This document shows positions 9,805 through 20,351 of a stretch of DNA of 37,997 nt, piece after piece. This DNA is from Chitinophagaceae bacterium (GTDB lineage: Bacteria > Bacteroidota > Bacteroidia > Chitinophagales > Chitinophagaceae). Location of the stretch: contig SCVK01000344.1 in assembly GCA_004297075.1 (NCBI GenBank), positions 1 to 37,997 on the forward strand, in the 5' to 3' direction. Position numbers and translations under genes: made by a program. The notes under the pieces are model-generated. The model was not told the DNA's origin and made no database searches. It was given only the letters and a program-made list of their open reading frames with translations. Each line of letters starts with the position of its first letter. Positions within the stretch are counted from its first letter, which is position 1.

Positions 9805-12513
9805 TTACTTGAGTTCGTAAGTAATCGCTGGAATATTCCATCCCTTTACCACCAGTTTTACCTGATCAAGGCTTTTACCAATGGTATAGGTTTCAATGGC
9901 AACCTGTTTGGTTTCGCCCGGTAAGAGCGAAAAGAAATTATCTGTGTAAAAAGAGGGGCGAACTGGTTTTAGTGCCTGATCCAGTAACTGCAGTTGTGTG
10001 AAAAATGCAATCTGTTTGCCGGGATTTTTGATCTCGATTGCTATGTGATGAGCTTGCCCTTGTTTATGCACAGTTAGCTTTGTCTGCAGCTGCCCCTGTT
10101 TCATGGTGGCCAGTGATTCAAAACCGGCAGATGCAGGACCGGAAAGGGTTTCCTTACCGCGATACGGATCGGTGGAACGCCAGTAAAAACTATTCGTTAC
10201 CGGATTCCCCTTTTCATCCTCAATAGATAACCTGATAAAATGCACCGGCGTTATCTGCTCACCAAATTCAATGGTTAATAGATTATTCAATACCGCATCT
10301 TCCGGTATGGAAGGCAGTACAACCAATTTTGAAAACACTTTTTTACTGTTCAGATCATATACTTCTGCCCTGAGACGATAGTTGGCAAAGGAGGTGAAAT
10401 AATCATTATACACAGACACTGTATTCTTCAGATAATCAAACTGAGCATGCAATGGCTCCAGTGCGTTTTGCGTATAATACAAAGCGGAAGTAGGCTCAAG
10501 CGACCAGTCCCACATTCTGCCACAAACCTGCCGGGTAGGTGAGTTGTGATACCAGAACAATAAACCAGAACAGTATCTGTTGCCATAACCAAACTTATTC
10601 GCATTCCACACTTCCCAAACAGACTTCGCATTGATAGCATTCAGCAACTGGGCTTTTTTTGCGAACTCATCAATAGAAACAGATGTGCCATACTGATTAA
10701 CAAGATCTTTGAACTTGCCTGTCATTCCGTGAAAAGCATCTCCATCCAGGTAATCCCATACGGTTTTGTTAAAGGGCCAGAGATCTTTTTCATCCATCAT
10801 CTCGCGTAGTACTTCTACAGTAGGTAATGAGGGCGCCCCATATTCCGGATTAAATCCATCCACCCGGCTACCGCGTGCCGATGCGGTGTTTTCGTAATGC
10901 TGCATGGGGTTTACCTGCTGGTAAGGGCTCCCGTCATGCACACCATCTACTTCAGACTGCATCTGGTAAGGTCGGGTGCCGTCCAGGTTATTCAGCACAT
11001 CACGGATGCCCGATACTTCTGTGCTTTCGTTGGAAGCCACATAAAAAGCCACGGAGGGATGATTACGGATCCTTTTGATGGTAGAACTAAGATTGCTGAA
11101 ATACAGATCCTTATCGTTCGGATGTTTGGTATCGCCTGTGAGCCAAAACTCCTGCCATACCAGCAAACCCAGTTCATCGCAGCGCTGGTAAAAATAATCT
11201 GACTCTGCAATGCCGCCTCCCCATAAACGCAGCAGGTTTACACCGGATTGCCGGGTATAACGCAATTCCGCATAAGTTCGTTCATCTGAGCCACGTAACA
11301 TGGCTTCGGGAATCCAGTTGGTACCCCGGATAAATATCTTACGGCCATTCACATAAAAGGTTTTGGAACTGTCGGGTGTTCTTCTGTCGGTTGTGATCTC
11401 CCTGATCCCGAATTTGGTTTTAATAGAATCTCCTGCTACCCCATCTACATACGCCACCATTTTTAATTCATATAATTCCGGTTTGCCTTTAAACACCGGC
11501 CACCACAAACGGGGATGTTGGATGCTGAGTTGCGGAAAATCTTTTGCTGTAAAACTGACTATCTTATCCTCGCCCCGCAAAAGGGTAATTGTTTTTTCAA
11601 ACCGTATACCTTCGCCCACAATTTCACCCTTCACCACACAGGTAACCGTTTTCATGGCTACATTAAACAGTTCTACCGAAACGGTTTCATCTGCTTTGTT
11701 GTAAAGTGGTTTAGCCAGTTCCGAACGTACAAAAGGATGTCGCAAAGCCACTTTATTGGTAGCGTACAAACTGATATTTTTCCAGATCCCGGTATTCCGG
11801 TCGCGGATACCATCTTTGAAAGTAAAGTCCCAGCCAACAGACATCAGCATGGTTGTATTTAAACCGATATTACCATCGCCGCCATTGCGGTTCTCGCCCC
11901 TGGCACGCCAGGGTTTGGCTTTATTGGTTCCGGGAATATCCACCGGGTATACTTTGATGGCGATCGCATTTTTTTCTCCGGCTTTGGCAAAATCGGCAAT
12001 ATCTACCTGGTCCTGGCGGAACATGCCCGACAGGTTCATCACCTGTGTTCCGTTTACCCAGATCTCTGCCCGGTAATTAATCCCATCTATCTGCAGCCAG
12101 ATATTTTTTTCTTTGAAAGAAGCCGGAATGAGTACTTCTGTGCGGAACCAGTATGTATAAAAATCCCTGCCCACCTGCGCAATATCCGGTATCAGTTTAT
12201 TGGATAGTTTATTGTTGATACCATAATAAGGTTCCGGATACACTTTGTTAAACACCAGTGAAGTAAGCACCGTTCCCGGAACGATGGCGGGCATCCAGCC
12301 ACTGGTGGCAAAACCGGGGCGGGAGATCTCTTCCGGCGAAGCCGTTAGTTCTCCTGCTTTTTTCATTACCCAGTCAAAATAGCCACCATGCACTTCCTTT
12401 GAGTTGAGGTAGATCCTGCTGGCATCCCATACAAGATTATTCACCTGTGCATTGACAGCCGTGAACAGCAACCCCATCCAGATAATAGATAACCCGATTT
12501 TCAACTTCATCAT
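9805..12513 (-). CDS. GH2 family glycosidase (beta-mannosidase / exo-beta-glucosaminidase-like)
   Basis: IRGTNWIPEAMLRG, GVNLLRLWGGGIAESDYFYQRCDELGLLVWQEFW, NHPSVAFYVASNES, FNPEYGAPS; signal peptide MMKLKIGLSIIWMGLLFTAVNA (start 12513; the ORF track extends to 12585). Confidence 0.88.
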   Translation of the reverse strand: MMKLKIGLSIIWMGLLFTAVNAQVNNLVWDASRIYLNSKEVHGGYFDWVMKKAGELTASPEEISRPGFATSGWMPAIVPGTVLTSLVFNKVYPEPYYGINNKLSNKLIPDIAQVGRDFYTYWFRTEVLIPASFKEKNIWLQIDGINYRAEIWVNGTQVMNLSGMFRQDQVDIADFAKAGEKNAIAIKVYPVDIPGTNKAKPWRARGENRNGGDGNIGLNTTMLMSVGWDFTFKDGIRDRNTGIWKNISLYATNKVALRHPFVRSELAKPLYNKADETVSVELFNVAMKTVTCVVKGEIVGEGIRFEKTITLLRGEDKIVSFTAKDFPQLSIQHPRLWWPVFKGKPELYELKMVAYVDGVAGDSIKTKFGIREITTDRRTPDSSKTFYVNGRKIFIRGTNWIPEAMLRGSDERTYAELRYTRQSGVNLLRLWGGGIAESDYFYQRCDELGLLVWQEFWLTGDTKHPNDKDLYFSNLSSTIKRIRNHPSVAFYVASNESTEVSGIRDVLNNLDGTRPYQMQSEVDGVHDGSPYQQVNPMQHYENTASARGSRVDGFNPEYGAPSLPTVEVLREMMDEKDLWPFNKTVWDYLDGDAFHGMTGKFKDLVNQYGTSVSIDEFAKKAQLLNAINAKSVWEVWNANKFGYGNRYCSGLLFWYHNSPTRQVCGRMWDWSLEPTSALYYTQNALEPLHAQFDYLKNTVSVYNDYFTSFANYRLRAEVYDLNSKKVFSKLVVLPSIPEDAVLNNLLTIEFGEQITPVHFIRLSIEDEKGNPVTNSFYWRSTDPYRGKETLSGPASAGFESLATMKQGQLQTKLTVHKQGQAHHIAIEIKNPGKQIAFFTQLQLLDQALKPVRPSFYTDNFFSLLPGETKQVAIETYTIGKSLDQVKLVVKGWNIPAITYELK

Positions 12514-12584
12514 TTCACGGCTTTGTCTGTACAACTTTTTCTGCTTCCTGATTAACAGTAACACTATCCTTTCTGAGGGCAGCA

Positions 12585-14759
12585 TTATAATTTATTGATC
12601 ACCGGTCTTTTCTTCCCGGTTTTGTCGGCAATGATCAGTTTCACTTCCTTCGCCTTCCGCTCTACAAAAACATCTGTAGGCTCCTGAAAACGTAATATTT
12701 CTTCTCCGTTACGACGTAAACTGGTAAAACCGGTTACACCCATTTTCTGCAGGCCTGTTTTTTTACCTGCCTTGATCACGGCCAGTCCGCGGTATTCACC
12801 GGTATATTCATCTCCCTCAAAATTCACTGTAAAACTGGCTGCCTTACCGGTACGCATCGATGCCATGTCGTTGAACGTGTATGATCCATCTTCATTACGG
12901 CAACCGTTGGGCAACAGGTTCTTCTGTAAACCCAATCTTGGCAGGTTCTCTACCGAATATCCCACCACTGTAGCCTTATCATAAATCGCTTTGAAACGGT
13001 TAGTGATCAGGTTACCTGTAAAATCACGATCCGCACTACCTTCCACCATCAGTTTGCCACCTTTGCTTACATATTGTTCCAGAAACTTCAGTACAGGTTC
13101 TCTGGCATATTGAGGATTGATATAAAGTACCGCATCAAACTTGTGCCCGTTCAGTACAGGTTTGCCATCTGCACCAATGGTAAGCTGGTTATTCACAATA
13201 AGGTCCGATGGTACCAGTGCATTCAGGTAACCCGATTTCCAGATCTCTACGGCCCTTTCTTCGATCTTCATTTTGTCGTTGATATCATACACCCCCCTGT
13301 TAGCATAATTAGGATACCAGTTAGAGAGACCTTCCATTCCAAAAATCACCAGCAGCCGGATATCGGGTAAAGATGGATTGAACTTGTTCAGCAGCCGGGC
13401 ACAGTTCTCATTGGCATTGATACCTACAATAGCATCCGGATCTTCCAGGTCAAAACGTAAGGGGCGTTTATCATTCATAGCATGGTAATGGGTTCTTACG
13501 CCATACCGCAGATCATTGAATGATTTTACCAGTACCGGTTCCAGCACGGCATCGTAATACTGGTTGTACATGGCGTTTTTAGGATGCGCCATGGCAATAC
13601 CCATCTGTGTGGGCAGAAATGTTTTTTCGTCTGTTTGTCCGTAAGCCCGGGGAGCGCTCCACCAACCAATACCATTGGCCCAGATCTCATCATTGATCAA
13701 ACTGTTGTGATATGTATTATGGATTCCGCTGAAAATCTGTTTGCCATATATTTCACGCGATGCATGGTATACTGCCGTTTCTACCCTCACTCCGCCTTTG
13801 CGCATGAACTCCATGTATTCGTTGATGGCTTTAATGCGTACTTCGGGTTTACCGGTGGGCGCATAACGGCCATCAAAAAGCGTTTGCTCCAAAGAACGAC
13901 CTGTTTCTTTGGTATACTCCCTGGCCATGGCATTGGAATACCAGCGGCCACGAAAAGGCGTGGATGTATTCAGGTCAAAAATGCGTTCTATAAATTTGTT
14001 TCCATATTCATCCAGCGAAAAGCCATCGAAAGGGATATCGCCGTAGGCTTTCATGGCTGCTACAAAACCATCGATTTCTACATTGTCCCAGTTACTGCTC
14101 TGGCTGCAGTATTGCTGTGTTATGACGCAGGCTGTCAGACCTTTCATAGACTCCCCGGCTTTGATCTTTACTGCTACCGTTGCTTTATCAGGCAAAACCA
14201 CTTCGCAATGTTGGGTAATATCTTTCAGTGTGGCGGGGTCGTAAAAACCATCTCCGGTTTTCCTGAATGCATATACTTTAAAAAGATCCGATTTCAATAA
14301 CCGGTGTTCGAAACGAATGAACTGGGCTTTGATGGTAGCTGCTGCATTACCTGCCTGATCCAGCGGCAGTTCCGTTTCAATGATCATTCGTTGAGAACCC
14401 TCAATCGTTTTATCATTGTAGTTGCCCCAGAGCTGCAGTCCTACTTTTAATCCCTTTTTATGTGCCGCTGCTACCAGGTTCTTGAAAACAGGATACATTT
14501 TTTTATAGTCATAGAAATTCGCTCCTTCCCTCGCGGTTAAAAAGATCAGGGTGTATTTACATTTTTCTGCAATACTATCGATATGTTTCAGATACAGATT
14601 TTCATCGGTGATCAGATTGGGAGAGATAAACCAATAACCGATCTGCTCATGGTTTTCATTGGCAAACTCAGGCACATAGGTTGTTTTTTTTGTCTGTGCA
14701 AAAGTTACAGCGGTACTCACTGTTAACAGAAAAGCGATGGGGAGAAATAATTTTTTCAT
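12585..14759 (-). CDS. Secreted glycosidase-like protein of unassigned family, paralogue of 4454..6631
   Basis: 724 aa, signal peptide; shares collinear motifs with 4454..6631: IPFDGFSLDEYGNKF, HNTYHNSLINDEIW...GWWSAPRAYG, THYHAMND, WYPNYANRGVYDINDKM, INPQYAREPVLKFLEQYVSKGGKLMVEGSADRDFTG. Confidence 0.85.
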   Translation of the reverse strand: MKKLFLPIAFLLTVSTAVTFAQTKKTTYVPEFANENHEQIGYWFISPNLITDENLYLKHIDSIAEKCKYTLIFLTAREGANFYDYKKMYPVFKNLVAAAHKKGLKVGLQLWGNYNDKTIEGSQRMIIETELPLDQAGNAAATIKAQFIRFEHRLLKSDLFKVYAFRKTGDGFYDPATLKDITQHCEVVLPDKATVAVKIKAGESMKGLTACVITQQYCSQSSNWDNVEIDGFVAAMKAYGDIPFDGFSLDEYGNKFIERIFDLNTSTPFRGRWYSNAMAREYTKETGRSLEQTLFDGRYAPTGKPEVRIKAINEYMEFMRKGGVRVETAVYHASREIYGKQIFSGIHNTYHNSLINDEIWANGIGWWSAPRAYGQTDEKTFLPTQMGIAMAHPKNAMYNQYYDAVLEPVLVKSFNDLRYGVRTHYHAMNDKRPLRFDLEDPDAIVGINANENCARLLNKFNPSLPDIRLLVIFGMEGLSNWYPNYANRGVYDINDKMKIEERAVEIWKSGYLNALVPSDLIVNNQLTIGADGKPVLNGHKFDAVLYINPQYAREPVLKFLEQYVSKGGKLMVEGSADRDFTGNLITNRFKAIYDKATVVGYSVENLPRLGLQKNLLPNGCRNEDGSYTFNDMASMRTGKAASFTVNFEGDEYTGEYRGLAVIKAGKKTGLQKMGVTGFTSLRRNGEEILRFQEPTDVFVERKAKEVKLIIADKTGKKRPVINKL

Positions 14760-14768
14760 TAGTGGTGT

Positions 14769-16397
14769 TTATTCGGATTTAGTAGCACTTCTTCTGGGTG
14801 GTTTTACATGCATGTTCTGCGCCCAGGTTTCATATTCTTTTTTCATACTGCTTACCCTGTCGGGATATTGTGTAGCCAGGTTGCGGGTTTCAGAAGGATC
14901 ATCTGTAATGTTATACAGTTCCCAATCGGGATCTTCCCAATCTTTCACCAATTTCCAACTACCGGTACGGATCGCTTTGTTACCCTCATGTTCCCAGCAA
15001 ATGGTCCGTTCAGGAGCCTGTTTGTTTTTCCAGAGATAACTGAGACTTTGTCCGGCTATCCCTTCCGGGGCAGCGGCCCCGGCCAGCTCAAGTGCAGTGG
15101 GCATCAGGTCGGTTACATGTCCTGTAGAGGACAGATACCCTTTCTGGGGGTTGATGGCTTCGGGCCATTGCAGTATGCAAGGGGTAATAATCCCTCCTTC
15201 ATGCATAAAATGTTTGTATTTGCGGAACGGGGTATTGGATACATTGGCCCATGGCATATCGTAGGTATAATATGAACCGCGTTGGCCCACCAGTTTGGTA
15301 CTGTCATTAAAATTTCTATTATTGGTATTTTCAGCACAGCCTCCGTTATCCGACAGAAAAACAATCATGGTATGCTCATATTGTCCATTGGCTTTTAATG
15401 TAGCAACCAGCCGGCCTATGTTCTGATCCATCCGTTCTATCATAGCAGCATATACCGCCATCTTCCGGATCCATGTTTTTTTGTCGGTAGCATTTTCCCA
15501 TGCAGGAATATCAGCAGGTCTTTCGGTCAGATGATAACTTGCATCTACCAAGCCCAGTTTTTTCATTTTAGCATACCGTTCTTTTCTGATGATATCCCAT
15601 CCGCTGGCATATATCTTTTCATACCTTGTAATGAGTGCCTCATCGGGAGAATGGATCGGAAAATGAGGGGCCGTATAGGCGAGGTATAAAAAGAAGGGGG
15701 CCGCATCTTTTCTTTTTTTCTCTGTTTCCAGGTATTCCAGGGCATGATCGGTAAACGCATCCGTCATATAAAACCCTTCCTGCGGAATATCATAGTCCTT
15801 ATCTTCCAATACCACATGTCTTTTGCTTTTTTCCTGCGGCAGGATCTCATAATAACTGCTGGCACCTGAGATAAGTCCGAAATAATGATCAAAACCTCTT
15901 TTCCTGGGCCAGTGTTCCGGGCGCTCTCCTACATGCCATTTACCCGACATGTAGGTATGATAACCTTCTTTTTTCAGCAGCTCTGCTACCGTGGCATAAC
16001 CGGGATCAAGAAACCCCTGGTAATTACCCGGTTCATATGATGCGGGGGGCGTAGTAACCATTAAGCCCATTCCCACCTGGTGCGGGAAACGGCCGGTAAG
16101 CAGACTGGCGCGGGTAGGACAACAACGTGCGTTGTTGTAAAAGCTCCGCAACTTGATACCTTTGGCCGCCAGCTGATCGAGGTTGGGTGTATTCACTTCT
16201 CCTCCGTAGCAACCGATATCGGAATAACCCATATCATCGGCCATGATATAGATGATGTTAGGGCGTGAGGGTGTTAAGCTAGGTACATTAGCAGATAGCA
16301 AAAACGAGCAGGTAGTTACCAGCAACAACAGCTGTAACCTATGCTGGTTGTACCATGCCTGCCCGGGCGCATCTGTGCTTTTTCTTATTGTATTCAT
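14769..16397 (-). CDS. Arylsulfatase (S1 family, Cys-type)
   Basis: PNIIYIMADDMGYSDIGCYGGEVNTPNLDQLAAKG; formylglycine signature CCPTRASLLTG; GYHTYMSGKWHVG; FLSDNGG. ATG overlaps the upstream stop (ATGA). Confidence 0.95.
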   Translation of the reverse strand: MNTIRKSTDAPGQAWYNQHRLQLLLLVTTCSFLLSANVPSLTPSRPNIIYIMADDMGYSDIGCYGGEVNTPNLDQLAAKGIKLRSFYNNARCCPTRASLLTGRFPHQVGMGLMVTTPPASYEPGNYQGFLDPGYATVAELLKKEGYHTYMSGKWHVGERPEHWPRKRGFDHYFGLISGASSYYEILPQEKSKRHVVLEDKDYDIPQEGFYMTDAFTDHALEYLETEKKRKDAAPFFLYLAYTAPHFPIHSPDEALITRYEKIYASGWDIIRKERYAKMKKLGLVDASYHLTERPADIPAWENATDKKTWIRKMAVYAAMIERMDQNIGRLVATLKANGQYEHTMIVFLSDNGGCAENTNNRNFNDSTKLVGQRGSYYTYDMPWANVSNTPFRKYKHFMHEGGIITPCILQWPEAINPQKGYLSSTGHVTDLMPTALELAGAAAPEGIAGQSLSYLWKNKQAPERTICWEHEGNKAIRTGSWKLVKDWEDPDWELYNITDDPSETRNLATQYPDRVSSMKKEYETWAQNMHVKPPRRSATKSE

Positions 16398-17581
16398 AGT
16401 ATCCAGATTAAAGGATGACGGAGAGGAAGATTACGTATCACTTCATCGCCCTTGGGCTGATGATCAAGGCGTTTCCAGATATCGAACCAGCTTTGTGTAT
16501 GGTAAGCAACAGCACCCAATAACAAAGCCGGTTGTGCAACGGGCCATTCATCCCAATGCATTACGTCTTTACGATAAGGCCAATCATTTTTCTCAGCAAT
16601 AAAAGGAACCATATACTCCATTGCTTTTCGGAAACTCCGGCCATCAGGTGTGGTGTAGTTCCAGAGATTGTCTTCGGGAGTAGAGAGCAGCTGACATACT
16701 GTTGCCATTGCATCCAGGTTAAACAGCGAATAGCCGTAGGGTTTGGTCCGTTTTAATTCCAGCGGAAAACTACCATCGGTGCCAATTTGCTTCGGAAGCA
16801 GTGTATTTTTAAACCGATCCTTACAAAAAGCAATCTCAGCAGGCATTTGTGCAAACCTTGCAAATGCTGCCACCTGCATTACCCAGCAAGTGCCATGATT
16901 ATTTTCCCGTTTCATTTCATCCTGTCCGTAAGGATGTTGCATCAACCAGTTTACATAATCTGCAAACCATTGGCGGATAGGCGCTATCTCTGCCTGAGAG
17001 CTTGGGTCTTGCTCCAGCATGGCTATCAGTCCCTGCGCCACTTCTATCAGATGGATGGTATCAATGATCCCGATACCTCTGCCGGTTACACGTCCTTTAA
17101 TGGCCTGTGCATACAGCAGCCGGGGATTCATACGCGTTGCCGTATCAACAAACCAGGCCCGGCAGTGAAGCAATGCCTGGTTCAGGTATTTTCTGTTATG
17201 TGTAAGTGTATAGGCCGAAGCCAATGCCGCCACAATATTGCTGAAACGGATCATCACATGACGGTGGGCCACAAAATTGCCGGGATTAGACATGCCATCA
17301 TGATTGATATACGGGCTATCCGGATGTGTGGGATTGGGCCAGAAATAATCAGCTTCAGAAAAAAAATCATGAATTCCCCCGGCAGTTCCGGGTGCAGCAA
17401 ATGCGGTAATGGTTTGTGGTGCCTGCTGCATGGCCCATGCTGCTTCTTTCATTACCTGGCTTCGCAATACCTGTACAACAGCCTCTCTGTAAGAAGCTGT
17501 TCTGCGATTATTGCCCGCTTTGGTAAAAGCACACAATATCGCAGTTACAAAAAGCAAACAGGTAATGGGGTATTTTTTCAT
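16394..17581 (-). CDS. Alginate-lyase-domain polysaccharide lyase-like protein (PF05426-like)
   Basis: EADYFWPNPTHPDSPYINHDGMSNPGNF, RENNHGTCWVMQVAAFARFA (NNHGT motif), RTKPYGYSLFNLDAM; signal peptide. Confidence 0.83.
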   Translation of the reverse strand: MKKYPITCLLFVTAILCAFTKAGNNRRTASYREAVVQVLRSQVMKEAAWAMQQAPQTITAFAAPGTAGGIHDFFSEADYFWPNPTHPDSPYINHDGMSNPGNFVAHRHVMIRFSNIVAALASAYTLTHNRKYLNQALLHCRAWFVDTATRMNPRLLYAQAIKGRVTGRGIGIIDTIHLIEVAQGLIAMLEQDPSSQAEIAPIRQWFADYVNWLMQHPYGQDEMKRENNHGTCWVMQVAAFARFAQMPAEIAFCKDRFKNTLLPKQIGTDGSFPLELKRTKPYGYSLFNLDAMATVCQLLSTPEDNLWNYTTPDGRSFRKAMEYMVPFIAEKNDWPYRKDVMHWDEWPVAQPALLLGAVAYHTQSWFDIWKRLDHQPKGDEVIRNLPLRHPLIWIL

Positions 17582-17602
17582 GATAAGTTTACTGGTAATA
17601 TT

Positions 17603-18742
17603 TTATTTAAGAATCTGCAGCATGGCCGAACCTGCCAGTAAAAAAGCCCCTGCCCCGTATGACTCCCAGCTTTCTGCATTAAAATTTCTCCTTGGGTCTG
17701 CCCCAATGGGCTGCACCCAACCTACTTTACCTTCTTCTGTAACCAGGGTATTCAGTGCCTCCCATGCTTTTTTTACCACGGGCATATATGTTTTTTTATC
17801 GAGCAGTTTCTGCTGGACCCCCCAGGCCAGTGCATAACAATAGAAACCGGTTCCGCTTCCTTCTCCACCTACGTAAGATCCGGGATCCAGTAAGCTGGTT
17901 CTCCATAATCCATCGGGTTGCTGCAGGGTGATAATTTTTTCTGCCATCTCTTTGTATAACTGTATATAAAATTTCCGGCCGGCATATTTTCCGGGCATTT
18001 CCTGCAGGTATCTCGCCAATCCGGCCAGTACCCATCCATTTCCCCTTGACCAGAATATTTTTTCACCATTGGCTTCTTTTTTACCCACCCCATTTGCATC
18101 TACCAGGTAAGAAGCATCTCTAGCAAAAAGATGAGCCTCTGAATTATACAGCAATGCATAGGTCTGCCTGAAAAGGGTATCGCTCCATACAAGATAAGAG
18201 GGTTCCTGCAGGGTTTTGGCTAGTTTGGCCATAGCGGGCGGTGCCATAAACAAAGCATCACACCACCACCAGGTAATACCGTGCTTTTTTACCTCATTAC
18301 CCTCCACTTCTTTCATTTTCTGCAAAGAATCGAGTGTGGGTTGTATCATTTTTTTGTCTTTCGATAACCTGTACAGGTCTATGTAGGTTTGACAGATAGC
18401 ATAATCATCCGCATGATCAAACCGACGACCGGGTTGCCATTGTTTCCGCTCTCCCATTGCAATCATAGAATCCAGCAGGGTATTAGACCTGGTGGCTTCG
18501 AACGCTGCAAATACGCCTGTGTAAAAAGCGCCATTGGTCCAGTCGTTCAGGGGTTTCCGGTTGGAATGATTCATTTGCCAGTCTGCCACTTTCAGCATAG
18601 TTGCCCTGATCTGATCAGGCTGAAAAACGGTTGATGTCTGTGCCATTGTACCGGAATACATACCGAAACAAATAATCAGCAACAGCATAATCCTGCGATT
18701 ACAATAAGGTAGATGCATATAATTGATTTTATCAATGGTCAT
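17603..18742 (-). CDS. GH105 (GH88-like) unsaturated glucuronyl/rhamnogalacturonyl hydrolase
   Basis: ADDYAICQTYIDLYRLSKD, TWWWCDALFMAPPAMAKLAK, FWSRGNGWVLAGLARYLQEMP, DPGSYVGGEGSGTGFYCYALAWGV; signal peptide. Confidence 0.92.
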   Translation of the reverse strand: MTIDKINYMHLPYCNRRIMLLLIICFGMYSGTMAQTSTVFQPDQIRATMLKVADWQMNHSNRKPLNDWTNGAFYTGVFAAFEATRSNTLLDSMIAMGERKQWQPGRRFDHADDYAICQTYIDLYRLSKDKKMIQPTLDSLQKMKEVEGNEVKKHGITWWWCDALFMAPPAMAKLAKTLQEPSYLVWSDTLFRQTYALLYNSEAHLFARDASYLVDANGVGKKEANGEKIFWSRGNGWVLAGLARYLQEMPGKYAGRKFYIQLYKEMAEKIITLQQPDGLWRTSLLDPGSYVGGEGSGTGFYCYALAWGVQQKLLDKKTYMPVVKKAWEALNTLVTEEGKVGWVQPIGADPRRNFNAESWESYGAGAFLLAGSAMLQILK

Positions 18743-18782
18743 GTCAGTAACGTAACTATAGACAATACTTCATACAAACGTT

Positions 18783-20351
18783 TTATTGGGTAACCCTTTT
18801 ACCCCTGGGTGCTTTCTGTATCTTTTTTAATTCCTCCATCAGTTCATTCACTTTCTCCGGATGTTCGTTATACAGGTTATGGTCTTCATGAATATCTGTT
18901 TCAAGGTTATACAGCTGACCCACAGGTTGCCCCGGCTGGGGGGTAATATTAACCGGAACGGTAAACCCACCGGATCCCAGTTTGGTAATCAGCTTCCAGG
19001 AACCTTTTCGGATATTCAGTGTTCCCTTGGAAGAAATATTGACAATAGCGGGTTGTTCTTTGATCACCTCAGTTTTACCCGTCAGTATCGGAAAAATAGA
19101 ATAGCTGTCTTCTGTTTCAAAACGCTCAGCATGATTGCCGATGAGATCGGCACAGGTGGCCATAAAATTGGCCAGTGTGGTAGATACAGCTGATTGGGTT
19201 CCGGCTTTTACCTTACCGGGATACCGAACAATCAGCGGCACCCGATGACCACCTTCAAATACATCCCCTTTCATTCCCCTGAACTCGCCAGCCGCTTTGT
19301 GTCCAAACTGCTGTACAAAATTTTCGCGCCAGTAGGGTCCGTTATCACTGGTAAAAACCACCATCGTATTTTTAGAAAGTCCCATACTATCCAGCACCTG
19401 CAGTACTTTACCAACGGCGGCGTCAACTTCCTGTACATAATCGCCATACTCACCGGCCTGTGAAGTACCGCTATATTCTTTCGTGGGAACCCAGGGTGTA
19501 TGTGGTGCCGGCATGGGGAAATACAGGAAGAAAGGATTTGATGCACCTGCCTGCTTACGGATAAAATCATTTGCTTTACGGGTAAAAAAAGGCAGTACAT
19601 CGAAAAAATCAAAAGAGGGTGACATTAGCCCTTCTCTCCAGAACGGACCGGTATAACCCGATTCCAGTTTATTCCCTTTGGTATATCCGTTCAGGGATTC
19701 CGTTAAACGGTCATTTTCGAGATAACAGTAAGGTGGCATATCCAATGAAGCCGGCAGAATAAAAGAATAATCAAACCCCTGTGTGATGGGGCCACGGTCA
19801 GGCGCTTTGGTAAAATCGATCTGTTCAGGTTTCATTTCGTTGAGGATCCCATACAGGTTATTGCGGTTGTTCTCCGGCTTCAGTGAATCTTTGTATGCTT
19901 CTTTCGGCACCCAATCCAAACCCAGATGCCACTTACCCACTACACCTGTTCGGTAAGACTTTGTCTGCAGAAGATTGGCTACTGTTGGTAGCCCATCTTC
20001 AATCAACGTACGGCTGTATCCACGCAGCACACCCACCGGCAAGCGGCTTCGCCAGGGATACCTGCCCGTAAGTATGGAATAACGTGATGGCGTACAAACA
20101 GAAGAAGTAGTATGCGCATCAGTAAAACGCATACCCTGCTTAGCCAGTCTGTCTATATTGGGCGTTTTGATTTTTCCATCCGGGTTATTAACGGATACAT
20201 CTCCATACCCAAGATCATCGGCCAGGATATAAACAATATTGGGAAGCTGCGCTTTCTGCGCAAACAATCCTGTATTAGTGCCCAGTAACCCATATCCCAG
20301 CATAACAGCCAGGGAGAACCTGCATTTTACGAAAGTGTAGGATTTATTCAT
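18783..20351 (-). CDS. Sulfatase (S1 family, Cys-type)
   Basis: PNIVYILADDLGYGDVSVNNPDGKIKTPNIDRLAKQGMRF; CTPSRYSILTGRYPWRS; GVVGKWHLG; FTSDNGPYW. Confidence 0.95.
   Translation of the reverse strand: MNKSYTFVKCRFSLAVMLGYGLLGTNTGLFAQKAQLPNIVYILADDLGYGDVSVNNPDGKIKTPNIDRLAKQGMRFTDAHTTSSVCTPSRYSILTGRYPWRSRLPVGVLRGYSRTLIEDGLPTVANLLQTKSYRTGVVGKWHLGLDWVPKEAYKDSLKPENNRNNLYGILNEMKPEQIDFTKAPDRGPITQGFDYSFILPASLDMPPYCYLENDRLTESLNGYTKGNKLESGYTGPFWREGLMSPSFDFFDVLPFFTRKANDFIRKQAGASNPFFLYFPMPAPHTPWVPTKEYSGTSQAGEYGDYVQEVDAAVGKVLQVLDSMGLSKNTMVVFTSDNGPYWRENFVQQFGHKAAGEFRGMKGDVFEGGHRVPLIVRYPGKVKAGTQSAVSTTLANFMATCADLIGNHAERFETEDSYSIFPILTGKTEVIKEQPAIVNISSKGTLNIRKGSWKLITKLGSGGFTVPVNITPQPGQPVGQLYNLETDIHEDHNLYNEHPEKVNELMEELKKIQKAPRGKRVTQ

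Noticed and set aside
13584-14300. 238-aa plus-strand ORF
   Set aside because: Entirely antisense to the 12585..14759 gene, no domain or operon logic.
16787-17641. 284-aa plus-strand ORF
   Set aside because: Antisense to the alginate-lyase-like gene; Cys/His/Ile-rich low-complexity character of a reverse-complement frame.
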